DNA of 64,000 nucleotides from Caprimulgus europaeus (lineage: Eukaryota; Chordata; Aves; Caprimulgiformes; Caprimulgidae): NCBI GenBank assembly GCA_907165065.1, contig OU015539.1, positions 62,001 to 126,000 of the forward strand. Direction: 5' to 3'. The notes under the pieces are model-generated. The model worked only from the letters and a program-made list of their open reading frames with translations, had not been told where the DNA came from and searched no databases. Position 1 is the stretch's first letter. Each line of letters opens with the position of its first letter. Both the position numbers and the translations under genes were made by a program. Positions 36,401 to 49,138 of this stretch are shown in pieces.

Positions 36401-39400
36401 ACACATCAGATGAGGGCAGCAAGACACCTCCCTCCTCCCAGCCAGGGTGAGGATCGGTTCTCCGTATTCATCTACTCTGAGGCTATCCACCTCCCACACT
36501 GAGCCAACCTTGCTCCCGGGAGGCAGCACATCCCCCTTACTCCAGGTAGTGGCTCTCTCACCCAGGACGTGCTTCTGCGGTTGCAAAAAAACCCAAAAGA
36601 AAACAACCCCCCCAAAAAACCCACCCAAACCTGCGTGAGATGAGAGGGGAGAGCAACTCAAGGAGATGCTTCTGCAGTTGCAAAAGCCTTGTCAGGTGAA
36701 AGGGGAGAGCAACTCCTCCTGCTGCCTGTTCCCCTCCACGGTGCAAGCAGCCCTCCTCCGTGCTGCCAGCTCTCCAGGAAGTGCCAGGTAAGGCTCCCGC
36801 TGCTTCCAGGTTCCTCGCGCCCACGAGGAACCAAGCAGGAAGCCGATGAACTTTGAGCAGCGTTCGCTGTAATTGGGGCCAACGCCCAGAGGAACAGGAG
36901 CAGTTGGGGCTGGGATGGAGGCACGATAACAGCTCCTGCTCTGGCACGCACGAACCCAGCACACCGCTGCCACCGACGCCAGCCCACCCAGCACCGGTGG
37001 GAAAAGGGATGCCCTGGTACCAACCCTGAGGCTGCAGATGTTTCACAAGAGCTCCCAGGACTGCACCACCACCCCAGCCAGGCTACTGAAGAGTTGTTCC
37101 CAGACCCTGACTTGACCAGACCCTTCCCTGCTTGTGATGGAAAGCCAGTCACTCCTGGCCTGGACAAGCACCTCACCAGGACTGGTTTGCTGCCAGCAAG
37201 GATGCCTGTCGGCCTGCAGACATCTCAGCCAGATGGTCCCAGAGCCACCCCCATCTTCTGCAACACCAAAAGGCAGCGCTGTGGTTTCACAGAAGAAATC
37301 CTGCTCTCCCACCAGCACAAACACTTGGGCAATGAACTGTTAAAATCAAGCATCTAGGGGAAGTGTTCAGCCTGGATCAGGTCTCCAGCCCCACGCTGGC
37401 ACAAGCATTGCTGCAGCAGGCAAGTGCTCTGCAGCACAGTCACCATGGACCTGCAGCACAAGGCTGGGGACACAGAGACAAGCTCCTGGGCACCCATTGC
37501 TCCCCTGTCACTGACCCTTCGCAGGGAAGCTCATCTCCCTGAAGGCTGAGGAAGCTTGGGTGGAGGTTGCCTGCAGGGCTGTGGAGACTGTTCATTCCTC
37601 CCTCAGTCCAAGGCCCATGAGCATCTCACTGCCATCCTCCAACCTAGAGCTGCTTGCTGCTCTGAGCTGGAAAAAGTAGATGAAAGCAGAGGTTGATGGG
37701 CACCCTGGTTAAAGGTTCACACACCCTGGCACCACGCCTGGCAGCTTGTGCTCCTTAGTCACTAGTTTGCCCCCACACCCAGCACCGCCTCATCTCACCC
37801 CTCCACACCACCCAGTTTTCACATGGGCCACAATGAGGAAGTCAGATCTGTCCCTTGTGGGGAAAACTTGCTTCCTTGGCCAGGCAACGGGGACAGGGAG
37901 CAGTGCTGCAGGAGGATGACACAGCACCCACTGCCACCCCAAAGCCCACTCCACAGGCTGAGGTCCCACAGGAACATGACAGAGCAAACTAATCCAGGGG
38001 TCAGCCCTGTGTGCAGCAGTCACTGGACAGGGCAAGCACAGGGACAGGCACACCTGTGCTGAACCAGCAGCAGGCAAAGCAACACCAGCAGCCTTCCTGG
38101 GTGGGAAGGAAGGCAGATTAGCAACAAGCACAAGACAGGCAGGAGCCAGACGGACTCACTGGCCCGCTGCTGGGAGTTTCCAGTACAAGAATGGGCTCTA
38201 AGAAACAGTTTCCGTCCCCAAACAGCCTTCTCAGATGGCAAGAAGCAAAGAGAAGGTTGTGGCCACCTTGGGGAACAAGGACTTTGGTCGAGAGCCTTTG
38301 GTATATCCAGGCCCCTGCCAACAGCCTCGCGTTGAGACGCATTCCTGTGCGCTGTGCCAAGGGACAGCCTCCTCCACCGGCCAAGCCCTGTGTCACACAC
38401 AGGGGAGCCGCCTGAATCACCCAACAGGTTTGGGTTTTGTCACCACATCCAGGCAACACCTGTTGCCTTTTATGGATCCAAACCAGCTCCACAGTTCTGC
38501 TTCTCGCTGTCAGCAAAGCAAGGATGGGGGAAAACAAACCACGCAGCAGAGACCTCGGCTTTTAGAGCCAGAGGAGAGCTCTGCACTTCCCTGGAGACGG
38601 CACCATCGCAATCTTGGGAAAGGGCTCTGTCCTTGCCAGCAGTAAATGAGACACAGTTACAAGGGGCTGTTGGGAAGAGAAACCAAGAGATTTAACCAGC
38701 ACTCTCCCCTCAGGTCACAGGCACTGGTAAGCTATTTTGAGAAGCCAATGGCTTCCCTCCAGGCATGGTCCAAGCTATGCTGTTATTTTCTGGGTGTCCT
38801 AAAGCCACCCCCAGCACATACACGATGGACCAAGGTCTCATCTCCACACCAGAGGCTGGAGGAGGGAAGAGAGGAGAGGCAATCCAGGCACAGAGACACC
38901 GGCTGCGCCATCTGGGCTGGACCATTCATCTGACTCCCAGCCCATCTTTAGGGAAGTGATGGCCTCAAGGGCTCCTCAACCACAAAGATCGGGGCCTGAC
39001 CTTCGGGTCAGAAGGGAGGAGGCTCACCCCTCCGTGGCAGCACAGGCGAGCCCAGCACGCTCCACTAACTGAGCGCATTCACCCTCCCACCCCTTCCAGG
39101 AAGACTCCACACAAGATTCCAGAAAATGCTGCACATCGCAAAGGACAGTCGTTTGCACGCAACAGAGTCCCAGCCAAGTTCAGTCAGGTGGAAGGAGAAC
39201 AGCTTTTCAGAAATTGCCTTTTTTTTAAAAAAAAAAAAGGTGCACAAATAAACACTGACACATAAGAGAACTTGCCTCAAGAAAGCACAGGGAGCAGGGT
39301 GGAGCCAGTAAGGTATCCATGTGGAAGACTAATAACTCCCCTGCCCGGGCTCTTCCCAGCACAAGGACTCGAGGGACACTGCCCTGCTCCTCCGGCAGGA

Positions 39401-39699
39401 ATCCCAGCAGGCTCTGCAGACCCGTCACGCGCTACAGACACTGGAGATGGGAGCCTGTGACTTGCCAGCCAGCCGCTTGCCCTCACCTCATCACATTCAG
39501 GAGAGCTTCTCAGAGAAGGGATAGCAAGGCACAGAAATGGCAGCTTCAAACGCAAGCTGCAACAACTGTCCCAAGATTCCCAGCACACCTGGATCCTGGA
39601 GGTGCTGAGCTTTCCCTGCTCCCTGTAAGGCCAAGGACAAGCCTGTTCTCAATTTCACACCAAGAACTGGGCAGCCGAGTCCAAAAGCACCTGCACAGC

Positions 39700-39737
39700 A
39701 CAGGGGGGACGTCAGGGGGGACGTCAGGTGGGACTGT
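39700..39737. repeat. Short tandem repeat, three copies of a 12-13 nt unit
   Basis: Three near-identical units containing GGGGGGACGTCA or a close variant occur in tandem in CTNND1 intron 1. ACGTCA is a CRE half-site, so the array places three half-sites about 12 bases apart. Confidence 0.6.
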
Positions 39738-40199
39738 AGGCAGCTGCGGTTGGATACCACCACGACAGCCCACACGCCCAAACCCTCCTGGGACAGGAGC
39801 CTTCCACCCTGCCATGGGTTCCCTGCTGTGAGGACAGCCCAGGCCTCCCAGATAACACCCCGTTACCCCCATCGTCACCAGCACCGTGGAACTGCCTGGG
39901 CACCAAGCCCTTGTTGGAGAGGGAGGCACCTCCAGGAAGTCCAGCCCTCTCTCCAACAATCGGAGGAAGCTTTGTTGTCCAAGCTCCCCCACTCCAAGCC
40001 CAGGGGTATAATGGAGCTGCCCCGCTTCCCTTCTGCGAGGCATGCCAGCCCGCCCGTGCCTTGCAGATGCCACAAGCCCTCGTGGCAGAGGCCCACCCAA
40101 ACTTTCCCACTTTTAGCCCAAGTCAAGTCTCTGTGCCACAATGCTCCGAGGAGGCCCGGGAGCACCCACGTTGCAGGAGGCAACGCTGGAGAAGGTCAC

Positions 40200-41700
40200 C
40201 AGCTCCTCACACAAAAGGCGCCGGGCAGCCGGGCTGCTCCTCAATGACAGTGCAGCCAACGAGCAGCCGGCCGAGCCCGGACCCCCGGCTCCCGACCCGA
40301 GCAGCGTCGTGCCTCCCCTGGAAGCGTTTCGGTGTCACTTGGCAGCTGTGACACCGGCAGACGGGTCTGCGGGGTTCTTTTGAGGGGACCTGCCCGCCCC
40401 ACCCGCACACTAGACCGTCCCTGGGCACCCCAGCCGCTTCCCCGCCAGAACAAAGGCGCAGGCGAACTCGGTACCGGGGACCAGCCCGTCTTCAGCTGGA
40501 AGCAGTCGACCCCGGCCCAGCCCAGGGCTGACGCCGGGAGGCAGCGCCGGAGAACCGGGCTGAGACCCCGCGGAGGGCCCGGGCGCTGGCCCCCGCACAA
40601 AGAGAGCGCGGGGAGCGGCGGGGCCCGGCAGTGGGAAGCTGGCACACGGGCTGCCTTTGTTCCGGGCAGGGGGAGCGGCCGCGGGTCGGCACCGGGCGGG
40701 GAGCGAGGCGGCCGCCCGGCACAGCCGCCTTTGTGTCGCTCCCGGCACTCCAGGCCCCCCCCAGTGCCGCCACCAGAACGGGGCCCGCCACCCCGGCCGG
40801 TCCCGCGGGGCGCGGATCTGCCTGGCACCCGGCTCCCGGGCAGCGACGGGCCTCCACGACCCCAGCAGGAGAGCACGGCCGGGCCCCGGCCCCGCCGGGT
40901 GAACCGCGGGAAGGGCGAGGGCCGGCCCACCCCTCTCCCCTCCCGCCGCGGGGGCGTGCGGCGCCCGGCAGGCGCCGGCGTGCACCGGCTCCCCCTCCCC
41001 GGGCTGGCGACGGCGGGGGCGCCGAGCGCGGGACTCACCGTGGCCGGGCTCCTCGGCGGCGGTAAGGCGGTGGCGGGGGGGGCGGTCCCGCCCCGCGGTG
41101 GCGGCGGCACGGCCGCCCGGTCCGGTCCGTAGGGACCCGCAGCGGCCAGGCGAGGTGCCCGGTAAGAGGAGGCGGCAACGGCGGCGCGGTGCGGTTTGGG
41201 CCCGGCCGGGCTGCGCGGGGCTGTGCCGGTACGGGGCGGTGGCAGCGGAGCGGAGGTCGGGCCGGGCCTGGCCGCGCCGCGCGCCGCTCCCGCACCTAAA
41301 ATGGAAGTTGCTCCGGAGGGGCGGGGGCCGGCGCGGGGGAGGCCCCGCCCCTGGCGTCAGCGCGCGCCGCGCCAATGGCGGGCGGGGCTCGGCGGAGCAC
41401 GGACCGACCGGCCCCGACGGGGCGGGGCGGCCGGGGCGTCCCGTGGGGTCTGTCCGGTGCGGTCACCCCCAGGGGTGCGTGTTCCCTCAGTGGGGTCTGT
41501 CTGCAGGCGGGATCTTCCCGCAGGGAGAGGGGACGAGCTGCTCCCCGGGTGCGGGGTCTGCGGGGCGGTGGTGCGGCGTGGGACAGTCCAGCCCCTCGCA
41601 ACCCCCGCAGAGCAGAGCCCCGTCCCTGGCCCGTCCCGCCGGAGCTGTGACCTCGTCCCGGGTGGAATTTGCCCAGAAGTGGGGTTCTGGGGGAGGGCTG
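40200..41700. promoter_or_regulatory. CTNND1: CTNND1 CpG-island promoter and probable non-coding exon 1
   Basis: A CpG-dense island with a strong minus-strand donor at 41038 (GGCCACG then GTGAGT), so a non-coding exon 1 probably ends at 41039 and starts somewhere in about 41100-41350. On the plus strand a second consensus donor (GGTGCCCG then GTAAGAGG) lies at about 41161, suggesting divergent transcription. The link to CTNND1 rests on orientation, position and lack of any other minus-strand gene. Confidence 0.55.
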
Positions 41701-44700
41701 CAGGCCCACCCAGGGGGTCTCCCTCACCCCTCTGGCTCCAGGGAGCCGCTGCTGGTTGCAGCCCCACCAAAGCCTGTCCTGGGGGAGCACCAGGAGCTCA
41801 TCCCAGGTGGATTTTGTCCCCTCGTCCCCACCAATATGTCCCACGGGCTCCTTCACCAGACCGCAGGTGGAGGGGCACAGCGGGTGGCCGGGGACAAACA
41901 CTGTCAGTCTCGCTCGGGGGGACCTGAGGGTCCCATTGAAGGGAGAGTGGCCGATTTTGGGAGGCCCCACGCCTGGCCAAGGCCATGTGGACAGCCGAAG
42001 GGCTGCAGACCCGGGAGGGCTGGCCTGAGCATGAAAGCTCAGAGGAGACAAGCCGGGGGGAGGCATGGGGGCTCGGCCCCGTATTAATGGTGCCGGGGAG
42101 AGAAATGCCAATGCAGCCCGGCTGAAGCCATCCTGCTCTGCCCGACCTCCACGGCACCGAATCAAACGGTTCTGCTGGCACAGAGAAACAGTAGAAAGGG
42201 ACCTGGGGGGTTCAGAGACCCCGGGCAGGAAATGTAAATGTAAAGTTTAATAATTGCAAGCAATCCAGCTGGAGAAGTGTCAGTGCCAAATGAGAAGCAC
42301 TCTGCGAGGCCGCGCTGTCATGTCCCAGGGACGCTGCCAAGCCACGGCCCTGGCGTCAGAGCCTCGTCCCCGCACCTTGGTGGTGGAGGATTCCCCCTTC
42401 CCTGGGGGGGCGAGGTGGGGATGCAGAGCCTGCCCCTTCTCACCGCCTGTGCCACTCACCTGGAAGAGTCTGGTGGTCACCCTGAAGGTGACAGTTTTCT
42501 GCCTCGTCTCTGGCCCTGGGCTGGCAAAATTCAGGCGCTGGGGAGAATCCTGGCTGCTCCTGATTGCCAGACTGTTAGTAAGATAATGACAAGAGGAAAA
42601 GAGTTGAGGAGGGGTTAGGGTGGGGACAGGTGATTCTTGGGGTAAATATGCATTGCTCAGTGAGGCGAGGAGGAGGTGGGGGAGATGTGACAGCTGCCTG
42701 CAATTGTTTGAAGATGGTGATCCCCTGGCCTGGGGTGGGGTTTGCTAAGCATGGCACAAAAAGGCGTAATGAGGAGAAATGGGATTCAGTGCACGTGAAG
42801 GGCACATTTAGGGAGATTATTGGGGCATGGGACCCCCAAACCCTCCCTGCTGTTTGATTTGTAAAATAGATCATCCAGCCTGCTGGCTGTGAAGAGCAGG
42901 GAGATCTGGCCTCCGCCCTTCCCAGGGGGAGGGAGGTTTCTCCATCCCACTGTGGGGAACTGATACCTTCTCCCCACGCCCCTTCATCCTCATTGTCACC
43001 CAAAATCAGCGAGTCAGGCCCCTCTTAGCCCTGTGCTCCTGGCTCACAAATAATACTAAATTGCCCTTCTCTCCTCTTCACCCACACAAGGAATAAGGTG
43101 GGTGCATCCCCTGAATCTTGGGGAGAAGAGGGAGAAGAAGTGCTCTTGCAATTCCTTTTGGGAAGAAGCGTCTTCGCCTGCCTGTCCCAGGGATTTCTGA
43201 CACCTCCGAAGGGATGGCTCTCCCTCAGGGAAAAAAACATCAGGGACACCTACTCCTCCATCCCAGCACTGGTTGCCACAACATGTCCTTAAGGGCCCCT
43301 GCCCAGGCTGTTTGGACAACAGGCTGTTGGTGGGGCACACGTGTGGGCCTGACCTGCTTGCACAAACCCTCTGCCCTTGGCAAAGCAGGCTTGAAACCAG
43401 CACGAAGCCTCAGCTGCTGGTACGGGGGAACCACCAGATGGAGTTGTTCCACATCAGCTCACAAATTATTTCAGCCCGCAGGTGGATTCCGAGTGTGGCC
43501 TCCAGTGCCCCTCCTTACCCTCCCCTATCCCTGCCCCAATTACCTGGTCCCCCCACCCCACCTCGAGTTAGGTGGGTGGCCAAGAGCAGGGTGCACAAGT
43601 CGTGCTAAGGCTTCACCTGTGTGTCAAAGCGTGGGAGATGCGGGCAGCGCGGCCCAGCGCGTGGCCGGGGCGTGCATGGCAGATGGCTGCCTCTGACACA
43701 GACAATGGGTAAGGGGCTGCGGGTGCAGAAGGCCCGGGGCAGCCTCTGCTGTGCTGGTACACGGCTGCATGGTCGCTATTTCAATGAGCCCAGAAATTTA
43801 ACAGCCTTTAAGCCTTCAGTTTCTTCGAAGATGAAACTCACTGTTGCAAACAAGCTGCTGCTGGCTGTGAGTTGGAGCTGGAGTCAGATCTCTTTGAAGC
43901 CAGAAAAATGCCTCTTGTCCCAGGGGCTGCAGGATGGAGCTGGACGGGGTCTATCAGCGCATTGTCAACTCAAACTGCTAATTCAGCCGTGCCCCAGCAG
44001 CTGCCAGAATGCCCAGTAACGTGTGCTTACTTCTGAAGGCAGGCTGAACGCTGGTCCTCTGGCTTCGGCTCACCCAGCAGCAGGTCATGCTCTTGTTTGA
44101 AGATAACTACTGTGTCAGAGGAGTCCATCCAACTACTTCCTGGGAAGAAGAGATGTCTTACTAGCATGGGAAAATTTGCCTTTTTACAGTAATTATGTGT
44201 AATAACATCTTGCACATCCCCTTTTATCCTACAGGGCTGTCAATGCCTTATCCAGACAAGACGCCCAGAAAATGCAGCTACCACTGGAACCGAGCAAGAC
44301 AACTTGTTTACAAGACAGATCAGTGCTTCTCGGCAGCGGAGGGCAGGAGGAAGGGGAGGCTGCTGTCTCCGGGTCCAGCGCAGGCAGCTCAGAGGGATGG
44401 CCTGCATTGTTCTAAATCAGGATAACGAGGCACTTCCGCAGCCCCTTTCCTATGGGAATCCCGACAGGTTGTTGTCTTCCCCTCGCACAAGGGGAAGTGT
44501 GGCACCAGGAGAGTGAAACAACTCCTGTGTCAGACACCAGTGTTAAAGGGGAGGAGAGCAGGTGGGGCTGCCAGAGCTTTTCAGCCCTAATTTGAAGGCA
44601 CCAGGCAATAAAGCAAGTCCACAGTCCACCTTGACACCTTCCCAGAGCAGCGTCTGGCAGCTCCACATGCTACTGAGTCAGAGGGAAGCGTGGAACCTGC

Positions 44701-47700
44701 TTCCCACTCCCTCCTGCTGTGCCCAGGCTCTCCCGTGCCTGCAAACCAGCCTGTGATGAACCTTTCACGTCTGACCTGGCTGCATCCCCCTGTGCTCTTG
44801 GGCTGTTGAAGTCCTGTTACATCTTTTGCTCAAATGTGCAAATGACTGAAGTGTGCATAGAAATCTCCTTCCCTCCCAGCCCCACAGTGATCTGTCACTA
44901 CTTACACTCTCTTCTCCTTCCTCTCTCTGCCCCCAGCTCTTCCCCAGCCGTGGACCCCTGCCTTCATCCTTCCATCCTGGGGCAGCTGCAGCAAAGGACG
45001 CGGTACTTTCCAAGAACAGGGAAACAGAGTCAGCTCCTGCACCGCAGTGTAGCAACAACAGCAAAAGGAGACATTGCTGGAAAACAATCATGGCCATAAG
45101 TGAGACTCAAGAATTTCCTTTCTCTTAAAGAAACCAGCTCAGAATCTGCTGATTTAAGGGCTTGGGCGACAGGAGGATGGCATGACTTGTCCTGTGGAGA
45201 GGCCCCTCTTCCTGTCAACTGCAGAGGGAGCCTGGGTAACCAGTGCAGGTTTAGGCTACCTCCAGACTGAGCTACCCCCCCTTCCCCTCCCCAGTGAACC
45301 CCACCAGGAGATAAACCCCTTGTGACATTCCTGACCTACTGAGTCACCCAGGGCTGTACCCAGCCACCCGCCAAGGACAGGAGCCTGAGTCCAGTCTCAG
45401 CTAGGCAAGGGCTGTGCCTCAGGTAACCAGCTTCTGAACACCTGAAGGTGGGCAGAAAGATTCACAGTCTGACATATTTTGCTGGTGTGGCGGCGAGAGC
45501 TACTGTGGCATATTTTTAGCCATCAAATTCTGGCAGCAAATGGGGATGTTGGTGTTTAAAGAGAGGGGTCAATGGGATAAAAGGGTGTTGGTGCTTTTTC
45601 CAGTGTAGATTATTTGGCTTTGGGTACTTGTAAAAGTTACACTCATAAAAGGCCTCTTAAGTGTCTGCAACGGGAGTGTCTGCTGGGATTGCCGGATCAT
45701 ATACCAGGAAATTTTAAGGGCAGACAAGGTTATTGGCGAGGATGGAGAGGCAGCACCACAGCTGCTGGGGGTGCAGCAGAGGAGAGGGCTTTGTGTGACA
45801 GGGATTAGTTCTGTTGCCTCTGTGAGATTCAAAAACCGCCTCAGAGCTGAGGGCCTGTTGCCTGTGCTGGGCCTGGGGTGCTGTGCCGCTGCCTGGAAGC
45901 GGCTCCATGCCTGGCTCAAAGGCAGCCCGTCCCGCCGGCAGGCCCGCAGGCTCTCCCCGAGCCTGCTGCTCGCCCTGCCCTGCTCGCAGGAGATGTGACT
46001 GCCACCCCGGGCCCCCAGTCCCACTCACCGTCACGGGACGTGCCGGGCTGTCTGCGGGACGGCTCTGGTCCGGGAAGTGGGGCCACCTCTGCAGGACATC
46101 AGGGTCCCTTTGTCCCAGGGAACCCACAAGGCAGAGAAGCATCTGTGTCACGTTCCACCCAAACCCCACTGTCTGTAGGCTGGGGAGGCTCACGTGCTGA
46201 GGGTGAACTCTGCCCTTTCACAGGAGGACATGTGGGAGCTGTTTCGCACAGAGTGAGCGTAACCAATGCCTCTGGAGCTGAGGGACTCTGCCCATCCTGT
46301 CATCTGGGGTTCCTCCAGACCCACTGTGCTCTCTGCCAGACAGAGTTCACCCCTCATCTAAGGAGGTGGCTCGTGCAGACAGAGGAGCCGCCAGTAGCCC
46401 CGAGTGTGTCTCAGGACAGGGACAGACACGGGTCATGGAATCACAATGGTTGGAAAAGACCTTTAAACTCATCGACTCCAACCATAAGATCATCGAGTCA
46501 CTCACCCTTTTATCATCCCAGCCCCTGGCATGGCCTCGGGAGTGGGAAAAGGAACACAGAGGGACACAAAGGGGAGGGAAGAGCCCAGCCCTGCCTTGGT
46601 ATCCTCCCTGGGGTGGACAAGAAAATGCGTCTTGTTCCTCCCCAGCCAGAGCGAGGCGGCCGGGCGAACATCTCAGCTCCTCATCTGGGAGGGATTTCTC
46701 AAGCCACATGAAAGGCAAGAGAGGAGACACTGGGCATTTCTCCCCCCTGATGAGTGATGCGAGGGCAGCCTTTCCATCTCCCTTTGCAGCAGGGCTGTAC
46801 AGGCACCAGGAGAGCTCAGACGAGGGGAGTGAGTCCTGTTCCCCAGCCAGCACCAAAGACTTGGGCTTCTCCAGTACTTGGGATGTGTCCTCACCTGCTG
46901 ATCGTGGGGGAAGTCCTCTGATATCAGTGCCTTGCGATTTTGTAATTTCCCTTCACCTCTGTGCCTTTCCCTTGACGTCTGTGCCCTGGTCAGCTCACTC
47001 CGCTGGAAAGTGATTTCCACTGCTGATGTCCCCTCACTTGCAGGCTCTCTGTCAGTGTCCACTTGCAGCTCAGCCTTGGCTGGAGGGGAAGGGGTTCTCC
47101 TCTCAGCTTCACTTCTGATCCCCGCTCAATAAACTCCCCCTCTCCCTACTCTGCTGTCCCAGCGTGGCTGGGGCACGACACGAGCTATTACGCAGCAGCA
47201 GGGAAGTCCAGACAGCTCGCCATGTCCTAGGGCTGGTTACGTCTCTTCTGCAGGGTTGCAGCTGTCTTCTCTGAAGCTGAAGGTGCTTCCTATGGAGTTT
47301 TCCAGGGATGGGACCAAGGGCATGGGGGCTGATGTTGGACCTGCAGGCAGGTCACCAGGCTGGGGACAGATTTAAAAACACGAGGCAGCAGCAGTGAGGC
47401 TCTGAAATCGGCAGGCAGGCCCCTCTGGAGCCACCCGCTCCTGGGGAATTCAAGCTTTCCAAGTGACAGCTCCGATCACTGTAATTCCAAAAGATTGCAA
47501 GGAGTGGGGGAGGAAACATCTCTATTTTTCTTCTATTTTTACAAGCATATGATACCACTTTGATACTAAATTATGTGTTTTGCTGTATCCCTTGGTATTT
47601 ACAGCCAGACTCCAAGCCACTAACCTCAGCAGCCGCTGGCCCAGACCCATCATCAGGCACTTTCTTTCTTGGTTTGTGCCCATTTTGCATGCAGCAAAAA

Positions 47701-48050
47701 TGGAGGAAAAAAAACCACCCTTCCATGTCAAAGCAGATGAAAATGCATCTGCAAAGACACTGAAAATATCAGGGGATGACACTGCATTTGAAAACTTTGT
47801 AGGTTTAAAATCTACAGCTTCATTTAGACTCTTGTTCTTCTGCAGCTCTTGAAATTTCAACCCACTTAGGTTGTTTGTAAGAATAGCCAATATCTCCAGG
47901 CAATCAGTCTGGGATTATTATAATCGTTATTCATGTGTGTGGAGTGACTGACGCAGATGTTTTTACAATGGATGCTTTATAAGATCAGAAAATACTTCCA
48001 GACTAAGTAGGCAGCATCGTTTGCATGGAGGACGGCTTCCAAAATACCCG
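41701..48050. other. Gene-free interval between CTNND1 and BTBD18
   Basis: No family-like ORF, tRNA or rRNA was recognised over about 6.3 kb. Open frames are short and patternless. It contains one CR1 fragment (46434-46508) and AT-richer patches around 42230-42260, 43780-43870 and 47520-47960 that could be regulatory. An uncharacterised lncRNA cannot be excluded. Confidence 0.5.
46434..46508 (-). mobile_element. CR1 LINE 3'-end fragment
   Basis: The plus strand reads GGAATCACAATGGTTGGAAAAGACC followed by ATCGACTCCAACC and ATCATCGAGTC, the reverse complement of an avian CR1 3' tail. Very short and degenerate. Confidence 0.7.
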
Positions 48051-48099
48051 CCATCAATCTTCCCCTTTCCTACCGCTGTCCGCGTGCCGGTCCCGCGCC

Positions 48100-49138
48100 C
48101 CCCAGAGGCGTCTGGAGCTGCAAAACAAGGCCCAGCACAGGGCGTTCCCGGGGATCTGCCTGTGTGCTTGGAGTGTCGGTGTCCACGAGCAGCACGGAGC
48201 TCTTCCCTCAAGTCACGGCTTGGCTCTCTTGCCTGTGGCCCGGCAGAAGCACGGGCGAAGGCCGGGGTGCCCCGGCGCTGCGGGGCGGTGGCCGCGAGGG
48301 TGCAGGCCGGTCTGCAGCAGGGCCGGCAGCGTCCCGGCCAGCGCAGAGCTGGCGGGGGCTGAGGGAACGCAGCGGGGGCACGGTGAGAGGTCCGCGGGGA
48401 CCCCTCAGCCCCGCAGCGCCGCGGCCACCCCGGTCACGGCAGCGGGGCCCGGTCCCTAGCGCGGAGCCGCCGCCATGGCGGGGGCCGTCCCCCCGCACCC
48501 CATCCTCGCGCCCTTCCCGCCACAGCCCCTGCCGCGCCGCCATTGGCTAGCAGGGTGCAACGGGCTGGCGAGGCGGGCCAATGGCGGGGCGGCTTGTGGG
48601 CGGGGTGAGTCGCCGGGCCACGCGCGGCGGCGGGCGCGAGGCGCGCAGTGCGGGGAGGGCGCGGCCGGGCGTGTTCCCTCATTGCTGGTCCCCGTCCACG
48701 GCCCCGGGACTTCGGCGGTAGCCGACACGCCCCGTCGGCAGGTACGCGGCGGGCGAGGGCCGGGCGCCTCAGACCGAAGGCAGGCGGAGAGGCGGGCGGC
48801 GGGTCCCAAACCAGCCTGTTTTCCCCAAAAAATGGTGGCGGGCGGCGCCCTCTGGTGGCCGAGCCGAGCCCCGTGGGGTGGCGGGGCGCGTGGGGCGCGG
48901 CACGGCCCGGTGGGGCTCCGCGCGGCTGTGCGGGCCGTGGCACGGGCCCGTGGGGTACAGCACGGACACGCAGCTGCCCCCCGGCGGGCGGGGCCACTGC
49001 ACGGACACGCGGGACTTTGCGTGGCGGCCCCCGCGCAGCCCCCGCTCCATCCCGGCCCCAAATCCCGGCTCGTCCGAAGGAGGAAGGCGGGCGCTGATCC
49101 CCGTGTCCCCAGCGCCGCGCTGTCCCCGCAGTGTGCCC
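48100..49138 (+). promoter_or_regulatory. BTBD18: BTBD18 CpG-island promoter and 5' UTR intron
   Basis: A CpG island upstream of BTBD18. A donor (GTCGGCAG then GTACGC) at 48741/48742 and an acceptor (TGTCCCCGCAG) ending at 49131 define a likely 390-bp intron within the 5' UTR, leaving seven leader bases before the ATG. CCAAT-like motifs (CCATTGG at about 48539 and GCCAATGG at about 48579) lie in the probable core promoter. Confidence 0.55.

Larger units (their letters stand above)
25637..41038 (-). other. CTNND1: CTNND1 large 5' intron(s), about 15 kb
   Basis: No coding exon of any family was recognised on either strand. Contents: ordinary GC-rich intron DNA, an AT-rich island at about 31310-31470 after a GA microsatellite, an internal CpG island at about 31.55-33.4 kb, a small tandem repeat near 39.7 kb and the edge of the main promoter island from about 40.2 kb. 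Mammalian CTNND1 has non-coding 5' exons, so one or more may lie here, but I could not place them. Confidence 0.6.

Noticed and set aside
40241-42165. Long open frames on both strands around the CTNND1 promoter
   Set aside because: Low-stop CpG-island sequence; frames overlap each other and lack protein-like patterns.
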